64,000 nucleotides of DNA from JAAYXS01 sp043820985. Lineage in GTDB: Bacteria > Planctomycetota > Phycisphaerae > UBA1845 > Fen-1342. This document shows positions 54,301 through 63,615 of this stretch, one piece after another. Below the pieces are notes generated by a model that saw nothing but the letters and a program-made list of their open reading frames with translations, was not told where the DNA came from and did no database searches. The translations under genes were made by a program, and so were the position numbers. Each line of letters starts with the position of its first letter. Position 1 is the first letter of the stretch. The stretch spans positions 1-64,000 of the forward strand of contig JBDRDH010000011.1 of the NCBI GenBank assembly GCA_043820985.1. Reading direction: 5' to 3'.

Positions 54301-56125
54301 CGTCGTCCGGAATCAGCACGCTGGTGCCACAGCCGGCGGAGCGCTGCAGGAAGCTGATCGACTCAGTGCCCACCCCGTCATATGACCACACGAAGCGATG
54401 GCTGGCCACGCCGTCGTAGGAGGCGGCCTCCGTCCGCGCGGATACATCGTAGTTCTGGTCGGGACTCTGGCCGCGCGGGTAACGGAAGTGGACCTCGCCG
54501 TCCTCAAAGTCCATCAGCATCTCGCCGGGCTGCCCGAACTCATCAATCACCTGCATCGAATCGAGCAACACGTGCCACGGACCGAGCTGGCCGGCCTGCG
54601 GGAACGTGAACCAGACGGTGTCGATCGTGTAGTAACCGTTCGGTGACGGTCCGAGGATACCATCACCGAGGTACCCGTTGAGGACCAGATCATCATCGTT
54701 CAGAGGAATATCGATAGTCTGCCAGACGCCATCGTCGGCAAACAACAGGGTGCCCAGGGGGTTCCAGCTAGCGGCCTGGGTTACGGCTACAAACTCCCAG
54801 TCCAAGATGGGGCTGCAACTTCCCAAACCGCCCTCGTCTACCAGCAGCGAGAACGTCATCACCGGCGGGAACGGTAGCACGGTTACGCCGTCCGAAAGCT
54901 CGCTCCACACGTCGCTGTCGGGAACGTGTTGTCTGGCGTAGTAGATCTGATCGGTCTGAGCTGTCGGGCTGAGCGTGAAGACCGCGTCGTTCGGCGGATC
55001 GGCCGCAATCTGCTCGACTAGCTCGGGGGGATCCGGCTCTTCCTGAACCCACAGTTCAACCAGATCCGCGCCGGTCTGAATGTCGGTCACGGTGATCTGG
55101 TCATCTCCGTTGATGATCGGCCAGACGACGGTCGGTGGCACCACCGGATCGGGTTCGGTTGCCTCGAACTGCAGCTCATCAATGAAGACATCAAGTATTG
55201 CAGCCGTATCGGCCGGATCGTTGACAAAGGCGATGCAATCCAATGTGCCGCGGTTGGGGACGACATCCAGTACGCCATTACCGGTGAAGCCAGCGATGCC
55301 GCCGACGGCCGCGCCGCCGTCAACCGTAACTTCGCCTGTGAGCAGATTCCACTCGAGCACGTACGGGCTTATGGCGCGTGGTGGAAGCTGTATTGCCGGG
55401 ATCGGCACAATTCCGCCATCCGGGGTGCAATAGACGCCGTAGTGACCTTCGTCATTGACGGCGTCGAGGGTTGATTCGATCTGACGGTTGTCGCCCCAGG
55501 AGATGACCAGATCTTCGCCAATCTCATCGGGATCGAGGTCGACGATCAGGTCGTCGCCGCCCAATGTGGAAGTAATGACTCCATCAGGACCGGCCTTGAT
55601 GAGTGTCAATGTTGAATCGTTAACACCGACGAACTCGAGGTCGCCAGTCACTCCACCGTCGTAGAGTTGAGGAACCACCACGCCGGTTTCACGAATGGCG
55701 AGACACACCCCGAGGTTGCCCGACCAGAGATCGCTCTTGTTGTATAGCTTGAAGCGCACCTTGCCCTGGGTATCCAGGGCGGGATTGGGGCGCTCGGCGG
55801 CGTTGTGGGTGGTCAGCCGCATCCAGGCATCGGGATCGGCGTTGTCGACCCAGTGCCAAAAGACATCCAGCGAAGCGACGCCTTCAGAAAACCAACCTCC
55901 GGTTCTAAAAGCATTGTTTTGATCGAAACCACTGGTGTTGGGGATCACGAATGTGTCGGTGGAACCAGACCACTGCGGGATCTGGAACATTTCGTGAGCG
56001 CCATCCTCGTCGATTGGTGGGCCGTTAAAACCCACTACCTCCGAGGGGTACTGTGCCCAAGCCGCTGTTGGCATGAGCAACAGGGCACCAACACTCAGCA
56101 ATGCCAAGCGCCTGAATCCAGTCAT
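51395..56125 (-). CDS. Giant secreted modular protein with dockerin-like end
   Basis: ATG 56125 has GGAGG 7 bases upstream and gives 1576 residues with a signal peptide (MTGFRRLALLSVGALLLMPT). The bulk alternates jelly-roll-like regions (LamG/CBM style) with repeated Ig-like units of about 85 residues ('VTVNGLMTAPYASADLVTVI', 'YQISATQTVNGVESLESDIV'; again 'YTVTVYQTVEGSDTSESPAD'). A cysteine-rich knot ('CCYGYYCEAW', 'DVTCADIPCDCGG') precedes two Ca-binding loops sharing 'NSYDIDGFI', a dockerin-like doublet. No catalytic site is evident; adhesion or glycan binding is plausible. Confidence 0.83.
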   Translation of the reverse strand: MTGFRRLALLSVGALLLMPTAAWAQYPSEVVGFNGPPIDEDGAHEMFQIPQWSGSTDTFVIPNTSGFDQNNAFRTGGWFSEGVASLDVFWHWVDNADPDAWMRLTTHNAAERPNPALDTQGKVRFKLYNKSDLWSGNLGVCLAIRETGVVVPQLYDGGVTGDLEFVGVNDSTLTLIKAGPDGVITSTLGGDDLIVDLDPDEIGEDLVISWGDNRQIESTLDAVNDEGHYGVYCTPDGGIVPIPAIQLPPRAISPYVLEWNLLTGEVTVDGGAAVGGIAGFTGNGVLDVVPNRGTLDCIAFVNDPADTAAILDVFIDELQFEATEPDPVVPPTVVWPIINGDDQITVTDIQTGADLVELWVQEEPDPPELVEQIAADPPNDAVFTLSPTAQTDQIYYARQHVPDSDVWSELSDGVTVLPFPPVMTFSLLVDEGGLGSCSPILDWEFVAVTQAASWNPLGTLLFADDGVWQTIDIPLNDDDLVLNGYLGDGILGPSPNGYYTIDTVWFTFPQAGQLGPWHVLLDSMQVIDEFGQPGEMLMDFEDGEVHFRYPRGQSPDQNYDVSARTEAASYDGVASHRFVWSYDGVGTESISFLQRSAGCGTSVLIPDDAAGLRFRMCIRNIPSAPEVPLPEVVGPIIVGTQDTVRVLCDPTATTVYLYINGEEIASATPADGYADFAGLLLETGYSVSAIQILPAQPASDLAYPRGASDTVPSPTVESPIIPGATTVTVNGLMTAPYASADLVTVIVRDDLGQLVGTYPETPTGDTVDVLIDAVLEGYQISATQTVNGVESLESDIVVAEFVIPVMHHVPAEGDTEIKVLDAYDTGIATITLRDLGGVVVDTFSGSPDPGETSVIIPVSGLLQGYTVTVYQTVEGSDTSESPADTVTIPTTSVYFSDTMEIYTDQAHYENDKDWVTGVPIEYNDYGWWPSSGDPGLTLDFTKNTTLGAPGGGKCAYSPAGESPPTHPGDYQPPNWQNGWQSNHDYNWRENPIPPVGPPTNIEPIVWTVAIYDTEGAGFNNMYQWAELRDYSAGFGGLVALTIPGTSFFTGVDNNYYSIRALVGYSGSYHNMNQHEAPMRSVGWHMFTVVIKESTLDAYVDGKLAMRNLPYSGTDMVYDNMYMGSGYAPGADAYYDDFFVELGAVIFHDMEPQAPPEPSLVSPLEEGALTVTVTDIVPDAILVTVYDATTTLPIGSIDPDGADTIDVPVDALVHLQSIVATQTNATDESGDSDPLEVGKGSGDILICIGVRETTDVGDLGQPGQNSGEIEWVGATSVLDNAPQGTPISATGGWQTLEFDPAGVLIEPFTGDGAITAPYGTLEHLAVAVNSTSADRSTGVYHLYVDNVINVGAGAGGSNFVIEDFEAYALDSEVLFQEPTFSGTTDIHLSYPPSYSGTTDAYGNPGQSEYLSWFWLDTTAQRWIRLTSYLANNRPSPIIDLSKPIRMDVLLIEEPQTAVCCYGYYCEAWSPSDQAGCEDEANGWGVFIPDVTCADIPCDCGGQNYRGDSNCDTLGPNSYDIDGFIQAVSPAGQAQWILDHPTCDLYCANDINCDGAVNSYDIDGFINCVGAGVCDPCP

Positions 56126-56256
56126 ATTCATTCCTCCAAGCTCGTGCTGACCAGGGGTGCCGACGTTACGGGGTGATACATGTCCCCGCGGCACCGGAAC
56201 CATAATCCTTTATTGACCAGGCCTACGCCGGCTGGTCAGATCATTCCGACAGGAAA

Positions 56257-56296
56257 CACGCTCCGCTCCGTCACGTTACGGACGAAGCGGAGCGTG
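56257..56296 (-). terminator. Hairpin downstream of the PEP-CTERM gene at 56410
   Basis: CACGCTCCGCT (56257-56267) and AGCGGAGCGTG (56286-56296) are perfect 11-bp arms. On the minus strand TTTCC follows. It lies about 114 bases after the stop at 56410 and ahead of the giant gene. The distance is long, so it may serve as an attenuator or stabiliser instead. The rest of the 56126-56409 gap shows nothing else I recognise. Confidence 0.6.
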
Positions 56297-56409
56297 CGGA
56301 GTCCTGTAGAAAATATCGCCAAACACGTTCCCTGTGATGAGGAAGAATCCGGACTGCCATTGCTCTTGCGACCGGCCTCCTGCATGCCTAGGGACCGCTA
56401 ATATCTCAC

Positions 56410-57135
56410 CTAGCGGCGACGAATCAGGGCCAAACCACCCAGACCGAGCAGAATCAGTGTGCCCGGCTCGGGGATGACCTGGATGTTCAGGTCGTCAAAA
56501 TGCACATCGACATGGGAACTCAGACCGGAACCGAGCACCACACAGTCGAACGTGACATCGGGACTGCGCGGACCGCTGTAGTTCAACACGTCGTTGACGT
56601 AGACCTCGACGGCGGAGCTGGTAATGACAGCACTGAGCTTGACCCAGTCGGCGACCTTCGCCGTGGTCGTATTGACCCAGTTCTCACCACTGAGGATGCG
56701 GGCGTTGTACACGGTCGTATCCACGCCGCTGCTCGTGCAACCCAGGGCGATGAGTTCCATGAGGCCGCCGTCGCCGTAGCCCGCACCTTCGTAGCCGCGA
56801 AGCTCGATGTACTCGCGGGTATGCCAGTGGTCGGCGATATCCATGTGATACATGAACTCGAAAACCAGCGGGTTGGCGTCGGTGCCGGCCACCTCTTCGC
56901 CGAAGTTCTTGTAGGCGCGGACGGTGTAATTCACATTGTCCGGGCCGGGGTTGACTGACTGGCCATCGCTGTAGCCCATGCTTTGGTCGAGCATCAGCGG
57001 GACTGCGGGGTAAAGCTGCGTGTACACCGCGTCAAAGGCGGGTTGATCGGCGTAACTGTCAAAGTCATCGAACCAATCAGCCGAGGCGGTGGCCACAAAG
57101 ACCAAAACAACACTAAATGCCAATAACTTCTTCAT
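56410..57135 (-). CDS. PEP-CTERM protein, LamG-like
   Basis: This 241-aa protein has a strong Shine-Dalgarno sequence (AGGAGGAG) before ATG. A signal peptide (MKKLLAFSVVLVFVATASA) is followed by a single beta-sandwich-like domain ('VDVHFDDLNIQV', 'DWVKLSAVITSSAVEVYVND') as in LamG/concanavalin folds. The tail 'VIPEPGTLILLGLGGLALIRRR' is a PEP-CTERM signal. It probably binds carbohydrate or forms part of the matrix. It is on the same strand as the giant protein gene. Confidence 0.88.
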   Translation of the reverse strand: MKKLLAFSVVLVFVATASADWFDDFDSYADQPAFDAVYTQLYPAVPLMLDQSMGYSDGQSVNPGPDNVNYTVRAYKNFGEEVAGTDANPLVFEFMYHMDIADHWHTREYIELRGYEGAGYGDGGLMELIALGCTSSGVDTTVYNARILSGENWVNTTTAKVADWVKLSAVITSSAVEVYVNDVLNYSGPRSPDVTFDCVVLGSGLSSHVDVHFDDLNIQVIPEPGTLILLGLGGLALIRRR

Positions 57136-57648
57136 ATCCAGTTCTCCTCCTACTTCTCTTGACCCGGTAGTGCACGTGGTGGCGACTTCTCCAACCTCGT
57201 ATCAATCTCCGGGACTCCGAAACATATCCCCGTTTCCATGCACAGGTAGTTCCGCTACCTGAGCTCATTCGCTACTTTGTGTGTTCTTTGCTCGATAACA
57301 CTTCCTTCCCGACATGTTGTTTCGCACTACACGCGTTCAATCGCGTTACTAACCAGCGCATTTTCACCTTCCATTGCACTGTCCAGTATATATCTGAGGT
57401 ACCCCGCTCACAAGAAAAATCGGCTTGAACTGTGAGGATATTTGCCAGGTATTATGGTTATCGGTCCTACTTAATCCGAGAATGTGAATCAATCCCAATT
57501 ACCCCTGCAAGTCAGTGTGTCGAATCGCTATGATGAGGGCAAGATAGTACCGCTCGGATGGGCGCGTTACGTTGTGATGAACGACAGCGTAGCGCCAGGC
57601 GCTGGGTACTTTTCAGGACCTTTACCAGGATTCGATGAGGTGAGCCGC
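57136..57648. other. Divergent intergenic region between secreted-protein genes
   Basis: This 513-base gap separates the start of the PEP-CTERM gene (minus) from the GHL10-type gene (plus). It is relatively AT-rich. The only promoter I can point to is TTGAAC (57425-57430) with TATTAT (57450-57455), 19-base spacing, reading toward the glycosidase and leaving a leader of about 190 bases. The glycosidase frame is open through the leader (from 57484) but without signal features. Confidence 0.45.
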
Positions 57649-59988
57649 ATGAGGCCCGCGGAAATTATGAGACTGATTGTACAGCGGGGAGTTGTGGTCT
57701 GGATGTGCGGCGCGCTGGTTTGCATGGCGACTGCCCAGACCGTCACGGTCGATAACGTGGATCCCGAGTTCACGCTCCTGTACGGCGAATGGAATATTGG
57801 TGAGTACGGGCAACCGTATGGGACCAACTACAACTGGGCAGAGACGACCGGCTACGGTGGTGGCGTGGCTCCGGCCGAGGCCGAGTGGCGTCCGAATCTC
57901 CCGGCCACCGGAGCCTATACAGTATCCATCTGGTACGTCCAGGGTGGCAACCGGGCCGACAACGCCACCTTCACCATACACCATGCCGAAGGGTCCACGC
58001 CGATAGAAGTCAACCAGCAGATCAACGGGGAGACCTGGGTCGAGCTGGGCGCCTTCAGCTTTAACGCCGGCACGGCTGGTTCAGTTACTTTGCACAACGA
58101 CGCACACGCGAGCGTGGTGATCGCCGACGCGGTACGTTTCACACGCGCGACGACCACGGTTGAACTGACGATGGTAGCCAGTCCTTCCGCCTGGGGTACC
58201 ACCACGCCGGCGCCGGGTGGTCCGTATACCTACTACCTCAATGAGCAAGTTCCCATCTCGGCGAATAGCTTCACGGGATACGAGTTCGATCACTGGGAGG
58301 TTAATGGTGGCGCGAACGTGGCCGAGCCCTGGTCCGCGAGCACCACGGTGCTCATGGATCAGAATAAATACGTAACAGCGACTTTTATCGAACAGTCGGC
58401 GGTTGAGTCGGAGTTCCGGGGATTCTGGGCGGACGCATTCCATATCGGATTCAAGAGCCAGTCAGAGATCGATGACATGGTGGCGCGGGCGGTGGAAGGT
58501 AACTACAACGCCATTTTGCCCGAGGTGCTGGCCTTCCAGGATACCGGGGCAAACGGTCACGGTTCCTACTGGGATTCGGATATCGTGCCGCGGGCGAGCG
58601 ATATTATCGGAAGCTTTGATCCACTCGCCTATCTGGTGGAACAAGCGCATGCCAATAACATCGAGGTGCATCCGTGGCTGGTGGCGTTTCGGGTGTGTTC
58701 AAGCTGGCCGCCAGCCGGGAACGCGCTGGTCGCGGCCCATCCGGAATGGCTGATGGTTGTCCGTGATGACATGGGGGGCGGACCGGCCCAGGTCAATAGC
58801 TATTATACCTTTGATCCCGGGTCCCCGGACGTGCAGGAATACCTGATGTCAATCGTACGGGAGTTGGTCGATAACTATGAGATCGATGGTATCCATTGGG
58901 ATTACATTCGATACACGACCACTGAGGCCGGCTATCCCGCGTACACCTGGTATGACTATTCCGGGCTGGAGCGCTTCAAGGCGATCAGCGGGTACGGCGG
59001 AACACCAGCGACGGACTACGGGCCCTGGAGTGATTTCCGGCGCCGTGGCATCACCGAGGTCATTCGGCGAGCACAAGCCGAAATGGCGAGCGCGGATAAT
59101 CCACGTCAACCGTTGCGACACAGTGCGGCACTGATCACCTGGGGCAACGCGCCGGCGAACTTCGAGGACACGAACGCGTACCAGTATTTCCAGAACTGGC
59201 GGCACTGGATGGAGGAAGGCTACATCGATACCGCCATTCCGATGACGTATTACGATTGGGACGTTTATCCCAGCTACTACCGGAACTGGGTTGATCAATC
59301 GCTCGAGTGGCGTTTCGATCGCCACCTGGTTACCGGCCCCGCCACCTATCTCAACAGCTTCGCGAACAGCATCATTGAAATTGACTACGCCCTGAATGCC
59401 GGGGCCGATGGCATCTGCACTTACTCCTATACCGGAACCGACGGCAGCCGCACTGACTGGAATTGGTATCCATACGTCGCGGCGAATGCTTTTATTGAGC
59501 CAACTGTCACACCGGCGATGTCCTGGCGTGATCCGATTACCGCCACGCGTGGCAATATCTTTGGGCGGGTGACGGATGGCGCTACGGGCACCCCGCTTGA
59601 TGATGCCACGGTCAATATCAACGGTTTCCCATTGGCGCAGACGGACGGGAATGGATTCTTTCTATTGTCTGATATCACAGCGCCGGAGGGCGGCGTGGAA
59701 TTGGCGCTCAGCGCGAGTTATCCGGGCTACGCGGACGCAGCGCGGCCGTTTGTGCTGCTGGAGCGGGCGGGCTACACCGAGGCCAACTTAGCGCTGGGTG
59801 ACTGGCTGGCCGGCGACTACGATGTTGACGGCGACGTGGACCTGGCTGACCTGGATCACATGATCTCGTGCCTGACCGCTCCCGATAATGGGCCGCCCGC
59901 GGCTGGGTGTGACCTGTTCGATTTCGATTTAGATCATGATGTGGATTTAGCGGACTTCGCGGTATTGCAGGCTTCCTTTGGCAGCTAG
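57649..59988 (+). CDS. Secreted GHL10-type glycoside hydrolase with dockerin-like end
   Basis: ATG 57649 has GAGG 8 bases upstream; the 779-aa product then begins with a signal peptide ending near 'ATAQ'. Order: golvesin/xly CBD-like domain (~33-165, 'YTVSIWYVQGGNRADNATFT'), a divergent InlB-type repeat (~180-245), a GHL10/DUF187 TIM barrel (~255-610, 'EFRGFWADAFHIGF', 'IDGIHWDYIRYTTTEAGYPA'), a carboxypeptidase-regulatory-like beta unit (~635-700) and two Ca loops ('DYDVDGDVDLADLD', 'FDLDHDVDLADFA'). It likely cleaves an extracellular or cell wall glycan; the bond is unknown. Confidence 0.87.
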   Translation: MRPAEIMRLIVQRGVVVWMCGALVCMATAQTVTVDNVDPEFTLLYGEWNIGEYGQPYGTNYNWAETTGYGGGVAPAEAEWRPNLPATGAYTVSIWYVQGGNRADNATFTIHHAEGSTPIEVNQQINGETWVELGAFSFNAGTAGSVTLHNDAHASVVIADAVRFTRATTTVELTMVASPSAWGTTTPAPGGPYTYYLNEQVPISANSFTGYEFDHWEVNGGANVAEPWSASTTVLMDQNKYVTATFIEQSAVESEFRGFWADAFHIGFKSQSEIDDMVARAVEGNYNAILPEVLAFQDTGANGHGSYWDSDIVPRASDIIGSFDPLAYLVEQAHANNIEVHPWLVAFRVCSSWPPAGNALVAAHPEWLMVVRDDMGGGPAQVNSYYTFDPGSPDVQEYLMSIVRELVDNYEIDGIHWDYIRYTTTEAGYPAYTWYDYSGLERFKAISGYGGTPATDYGPWSDFRRRGITEVIRRAQAEMASADNPRQPLRHSAALITWGNAPANFEDTNAYQYFQNWRHWMEEGYIDTAIPMTYYDWDVYPSYYRNWVDQSLEWRFDRHLVTGPATYLNSFANSIIEIDYALNAGADGICTYSYTGTDGSRTDWNWYPYVAANAFIEPTVTPAMSWRDPITATRGNIFGRVTDGATGTPLDDATVNINGFPLAQTDGNGFFLLSDITAPEGGVELALSASYPGYADAARPFVLLERAGYTEANLALGDWLAGDYDVDGDVDLADLDHMISCLTAPDNGPPAAGCDLFDFDLDHDVDLADFAVLQASFGS

Positions 59989-60098
59989 CTGGCAAAGATC
60001 CCGAGCGGGTGTTACCGGTGGCTTCTGCCATGATTACCGGACTTTCTGCGCCAGAAGCAGTGAAGCTGGTTACTTGGTCAATACCGGTGATTTTCAGC

Positions 60099-60127
60099 TT
60101 GAAACCGTATTAAGGTCGCGGTAGATT
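60099..60127 (+). promoter_or_regulatory. Sigma70-type promoter for the PEP-CTERM gene at 60263
   Basis: TTGAAA (60099-60104) and TAGATT (60122-60127) are spaced by exactly 17 bases. The leader is about 130 bases long and contains the small hairpin at 60215-60230. Confidence 0.5.
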
Positions 60128-60214
60128 AGAGTCAGTGGAGAGGAAGTTGCGCCTGGAGGAGGAGGTGCGATTCCCTTGCATGTCCGGTGAAATGTGTCTT
60201 TTGTTGACGCCTGC

Positions 60215-60230
60215 GCCGGACTGATCCGGC
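60215..60230 (+). promoter_or_regulatory. Small leader hairpin before the PEP-CTERM gene
   Basis: GCCGGA and TCCGGC form a 6-bp stem with a 4-base loop, ending 21 bases before the GAGGAGG ribosome binding site. It could affect message stability or ribosome access. Confidence 0.35.
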
Positions 60231-60262
60231 AAGTGCGTCACTAAAAAAATGAGGAGGTGGAC

Positions 60263-61159
60263 ATGAAATTGTTGTTAGTAGTAGCGTTGGCGTGTGTGCC
60301 GGCGCTGGCGTTTGGCGACGTGTGGTGGCAGTCCGACATGGACACGGATGCCGGCTGGGTGATCCGCAACCATGCCGACACCGCGTATACCTGGGGCTGG
60401 GATTTCACCACCATGGGTATTCCCGCTTCGCCGGGCGGCAGCACCACCGGCCTGAAGATGGAGGCCAATATTACCGCTGGTGCGGCGGCGTATGTTTGGG
60501 CCGTCACGGAACAGCGTTTCGTTGGCCAGTACGCGGTCGAGTTCGACATGTGGATCAACGCCAACGGTCCGTTCCCCGGTGGTGGCACCGGCTCGACCGA
60601 GTTCATCGGTGGCGGCATTGGCCGCGCGGACCCGCTCTGGGCGATGAACGGCGGTTCGCTGATCATCACCGGCGAGGGTGGTTCGAGCACGGATTATCGC
60701 CTGTACAAGAACACCGGTCTCCAGTATCCGGAGAGCGGACAGTACGACGCGGGCAATGTGACGGGTGCCAATAACAACAGCCACCCATACTATGCTGATT
60801 ACTTCCCCGGCCAGGCGGCACCGCAGTACCAGCAGGACAACTACCCCCAGCAGACGGGTACGTTGTATGATGGCACTATCGGATTTGCCTGGCGCCACAT
60901 GGTCATCACCGTTGACAGCGCCGCCGGCACGGCCAACTTCGCCGTCGACGGGCTGAGCATCGGTACGCTGGATGCGAACATCGGCAGTCCATTCGAGCTG
61001 GCGGGTCGCGCGCAGTTGATCTACGCGGACCTGTTTACCTCGGTATCCGACAACGCCGCCCTGTCGTTCGGCGTGTTCGACAACTTCGTCATTACTCCCG
61101 AGCCAACCAGCCTGGTGCTGCTAGCCCTGGGTGGCGTGTCCCTGCTGCGTCGCCGCTAG
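60263..61159 (+). CDS. PEP-CTERM protein, LamG-like
   Basis: ATG 60263 lies behind GAGGAGG; GTG 60257 is too close to it. The 298-aa product has a short signal peptide (MKLLLVVALACVPALAFG), a beta-sandwich-like region ('QYAVEFDMWINANGPFPGGG', 'WRHMVITVDSAAGTANFAVD') and the tail 'PEPTSLVLLALGGVSLLRRR'. Its tail and fold resemble the protein at 56410, suggesting a related surface role. A strong terminator follows. Confidence 0.88.
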   Translation: MKLLLVVALACVPALAFGDVWWQSDMDTDAGWVIRNHADTAYTWGWDFTTMGIPASPGGSTTGLKMEANITAGAAAYVWAVTEQRFVGQYAVEFDMWINANGPFPGGGTGSTEFIGGGIGRADPLWAMNGGSLIITGEGGSSTDYRLYKNTGLQYPESGQYDAGNVTGANNNSHPYYADYFPGQAAPQYQQDNYPQQTGTLYDGTIGFAWRHMVITVDSAAGTANFAVDGLSIGTLDANIGSPFELAGRAQLIYADLFTSVSDNAALSFGVFDNFVITPEPTSLVLLALGGVSLLRRR

Positions 61160-61195
61160 ACGCGAAAAGACATCTGATCATCGTACGTTTCAGTG

Positions 61196-61221
61196 GAGGC
61201 CGTCCATCTGCGGACGGCCTC
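61196..61221 (+). terminator. Intrinsic terminator after the PEP-CTERM gene
   Basis: GAGGCCGTCC (61196-61205) and GGACGGCCTC (61212-61221) form a perfect 10-bp stem with a 6-base loop, 36 bases after the stop. The following tail (TACTTT) is only partly T-rich. Confidence 0.8.
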
Positions 61222-61299
61222 TACTTTGCGCTGAGATCGCCTGACGCACGCGGTCGCCGAGAGCGCGCGGTGGACGCCACCGGAACGCCGCGAGCATGA

Positions 61300-63615
61300 C
61301 TATGGTTGCGAGTCTCCGATCTCAGTTGCCTCGCGCATCGGCAAACTGGATTTGTCAAACGGGGCGAGTTCGAACGTATCTGGACTGGGCAGTTTCCGGG
61401 GATCGTCGTCTTCGAGTTGCTGGTTGACCTTGTAGGCGTCTGATGGGAGAGGTGAGCCGACCTGGTTCCCACGCTCATCAACGGGAAAGGTGGCGCCTGT
61501 CACTGCCGGGTAACCAAAGAGCACATTACACTGTACGAATCTCTCAGAGTCGATGGACGGCTTGGGTCGGTGGAGTGTGATTCTGGCATCGAATTCCAGG
61601 GCGATCTCGGGACGCAAACACAAATACCAGGCCGGGTCCAGCCGTTGGTCGCCCGGCTCAGACGAGAGGTAGTCCAGATACTCAGACGCGATGAAGCCGC
61701 TCTCGGGCCGGAGGGCAAATACGACCAGTTCGCGAACCCGGTCGCCGAGGAGGTCCCCTTGTTGGTCATGGAACAACCCGTGATTGTCTCCCGCCAGCAT
61801 GAGTAGACCCGCTCCCGACATCCAATAGCACGTACTGACAACTCCGTCGTGCCATACCTGGTACAGCACCTTGCCGCTCAGATCGTAAACGCGGATAACC
61901 GTCTGCGAGTGACCTGTTGCAGTGAATGAGGCGACGATCTCCACGCCGGGGTGTGCTGGGAAAACATCTTTGACCCAGCAGAATGCCACACGGAAGTCCT
62001 CGGCGGCAAATCCGCGCCGGCGCAGCTCTGGAAGAACATCCCCGGCTTCGACCCGCCGTTTCCAAATCGGGTTCTCCAAATCGCCATGCACATCGAACGC
62101 GCAGAGATGACCGGGAAAGTGTTTCGTAGCCGTGGCGCCGAATGCAACCAGGGCCAATCGGCCGCCCCCCAACTCCGATGGGCGCTCAGCCAGGCGCGCG
62201 AGGGGGATGCCATAGTCTGATTCACTAGCCCATGTGTGCAAAACCCGCCCGCTGACCGATAGTAGGCGTGCCTCGCACCCTTGACTGCGCCACTCATGGC
62301 CCGCTCTCTTTTGTAGGACGATTTCGTATGGATAACTGTTGAGGAACCAGGTGAGCACGAGCGATGCGACGACGATGATCGCGCCGCCGATTCCGCACAG
62401 CGCACCGGTTGTTGCGAACGGATGCCGCACCACCCAGCACACCGCCCGTGTCCACGCCGTCGCCGGCCGAGCTGAGATGGGCTCGCGGTTCAAGTGCCGG
62501 CGCACGTCCTGGGCCAGGTCGGCCGCGGATTCGTAGCGCTGCTCGCGGTCTTTCTCCAGCGCTTTCAGTGCGATCATCTCGAGGTCGCCGCGCAGGCGTC
62601 GATCGATTGTGCCCAGCCGAGGCGGCACTTTCTCGCAGATGACCCGGGCGGCGACGTGAATCGCCGAGTTGGTCAAGTCGTAAGGCAGTCGACCGCAGAG
62701 CAGCTCGTACAGCACGACGCCGAGCGAATAGACGTCGCTGCGCGTGTCGAGGTCGTGCGGGTCGGCGTCGCACTGCTCGGGGCTCATGTACTGTACTGTG
62801 CCGATGAGCTGGCCGACCTGCGTCTGCTGGGTCGTGACGGCCAGGTCGGCGTCGGTCGCGCGGGCCACGCCGAAGTCGATCACCTTCGGCTCACCGGCCG
62901 CGTTGACGAGGATGTTCGCGGGCTTTAGATCACGGTGAATGATGCCCTTTTGGTGTCCATGGTGAACAGCGTCGCAGACCTTCGTAAACAAACCCAGCCG
63001 GTTGCGAACGGTCAGGCGCTTTTCCTCGGAGTACTCGGTGATTGTCTTTGCGCCCGGGACGTATTCCATGGCGAAGTAGGGCACGCCGGCGCTGGCGGCG
63101 TTATCCCTCGCTTGCGCTTCGGGCTCGGTTGGGTAGTGTGTCCCCGCCTCGTAAACCTGGGCGATGTTGGGATGCCGCAGCCGGCCCAGGACCTGGGACT
63201 CGAACTCGAAGCGGCGGAGCATGGACTGCGACGTTACACCGCGGTGTAGGACCTTCAAAGCCACCATTCGGCGCGGCTGTTCCTGAACGGCCACGTACAC
63301 CGTGCCCATCCCGCCCCGGGCGATCACACTCTCGATCCGGTAAGCCCCGACCCGGGTGCCGATCAGCGGGTCCGGTCCGTGGGCCGCGTCCGGTCGGCTC
63401 GCGGATGATGGTGGCTCCGGCGGGCGCAGGAAATCGCCGCCGGCCCGACTATCGTGCTCCAGCAACGATTCAACCTCAGCCCGCAACTCGGTGTCATCGC
63501 CGCAGGCTTCGGCGAGCCACTTTGTCCGCTCCTCTGGCGGCCGTTCCGCCACCTCGAGGAACAGCTCCGATGCTCGTCGCAACACGTCACCGGCCAAGCC
63601 TTGGTCTCCGATCAC
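61300..63615 (-). CDS. Transmembrane Ser/Thr protein kinase
   Basis: GTG 63615 overlaps the sigma factor stop (GTGA) and gives 771 residues. A short N-terminal helical part precedes a Hanks-type kinase (~91-360): 'GGMGTVYVAV', Lys121 in 'VALKVL', 'HRDLKPANI' with Asp229, 'DFG' (247-249) and 'SPEQ'. A membrane helix (~430-460) leads to a C-terminal ~300-residue domain with beta-propeller-like features. This is the usual planctomycete pair of ECF sigma factor and kinase, which suggests that signalling by the kinase is linked to that sigma factor. Confidence 0.92.
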   Translation of the reverse strand: MIGDQGLAGDVLRRASELFLEVAERPPEERTKWLAEACGDDTELRAEVESLLEHDSRAGGDFLRPPEPPSSASRPDAAHGPDPLIGTRVGAYRIESVIARGGMGTVYVAVQEQPRRMVALKVLHRGVTSQSMLRRFEFESQVLGRLRHPNIAQVYEAGTHYPTEPEAQARDNAASAGVPYFAMEYVPGAKTITEYSEEKRLTVRNRLGLFTKVCDAVHHGHQKGIIHRDLKPANILVNAAGEPKVIDFGVARATDADLAVTTQQTQVGQLIGTVQYMSPEQCDADPHDLDTRSDVYSLGVVLYELLCGRLPYDLTNSAIHVAARVICEKVPPRLGTIDRRLRGDLEMIALKALEKDREQRYESAADLAQDVRRHLNREPISARPATAWTRAVCWVVRHPFATTGALCGIGGAIIVVASLVLTWFLNSYPYEIVLQKRAGHEWRSQGCEARLLSVSGRVLHTWASESDYGIPLARLAERPSELGGGRLALVAFGATATKHFPGHLCAFDVHGDLENPIWKRRVEAGDVLPELRRRGFAAEDFRVAFCWVKDVFPAHPGVEIVASFTATGHSQTVIRVYDLSGKVLYQVWHDGVVSTCYWMSGAGLLMLAGDNHGLFHDQQGDLLGDRVRELVVFALRPESGFIASEYLDYLSSEPGDQRLDPAWYLCLRPEIALEFDARITLHRPKPSIDSERFVQCNVLFGYPAVTGATFPVDERGNQVGSPLPSDAYKVNQQLEDDDPRKLPSPDTFELAPFDKSSLPMREATEIGDSQP

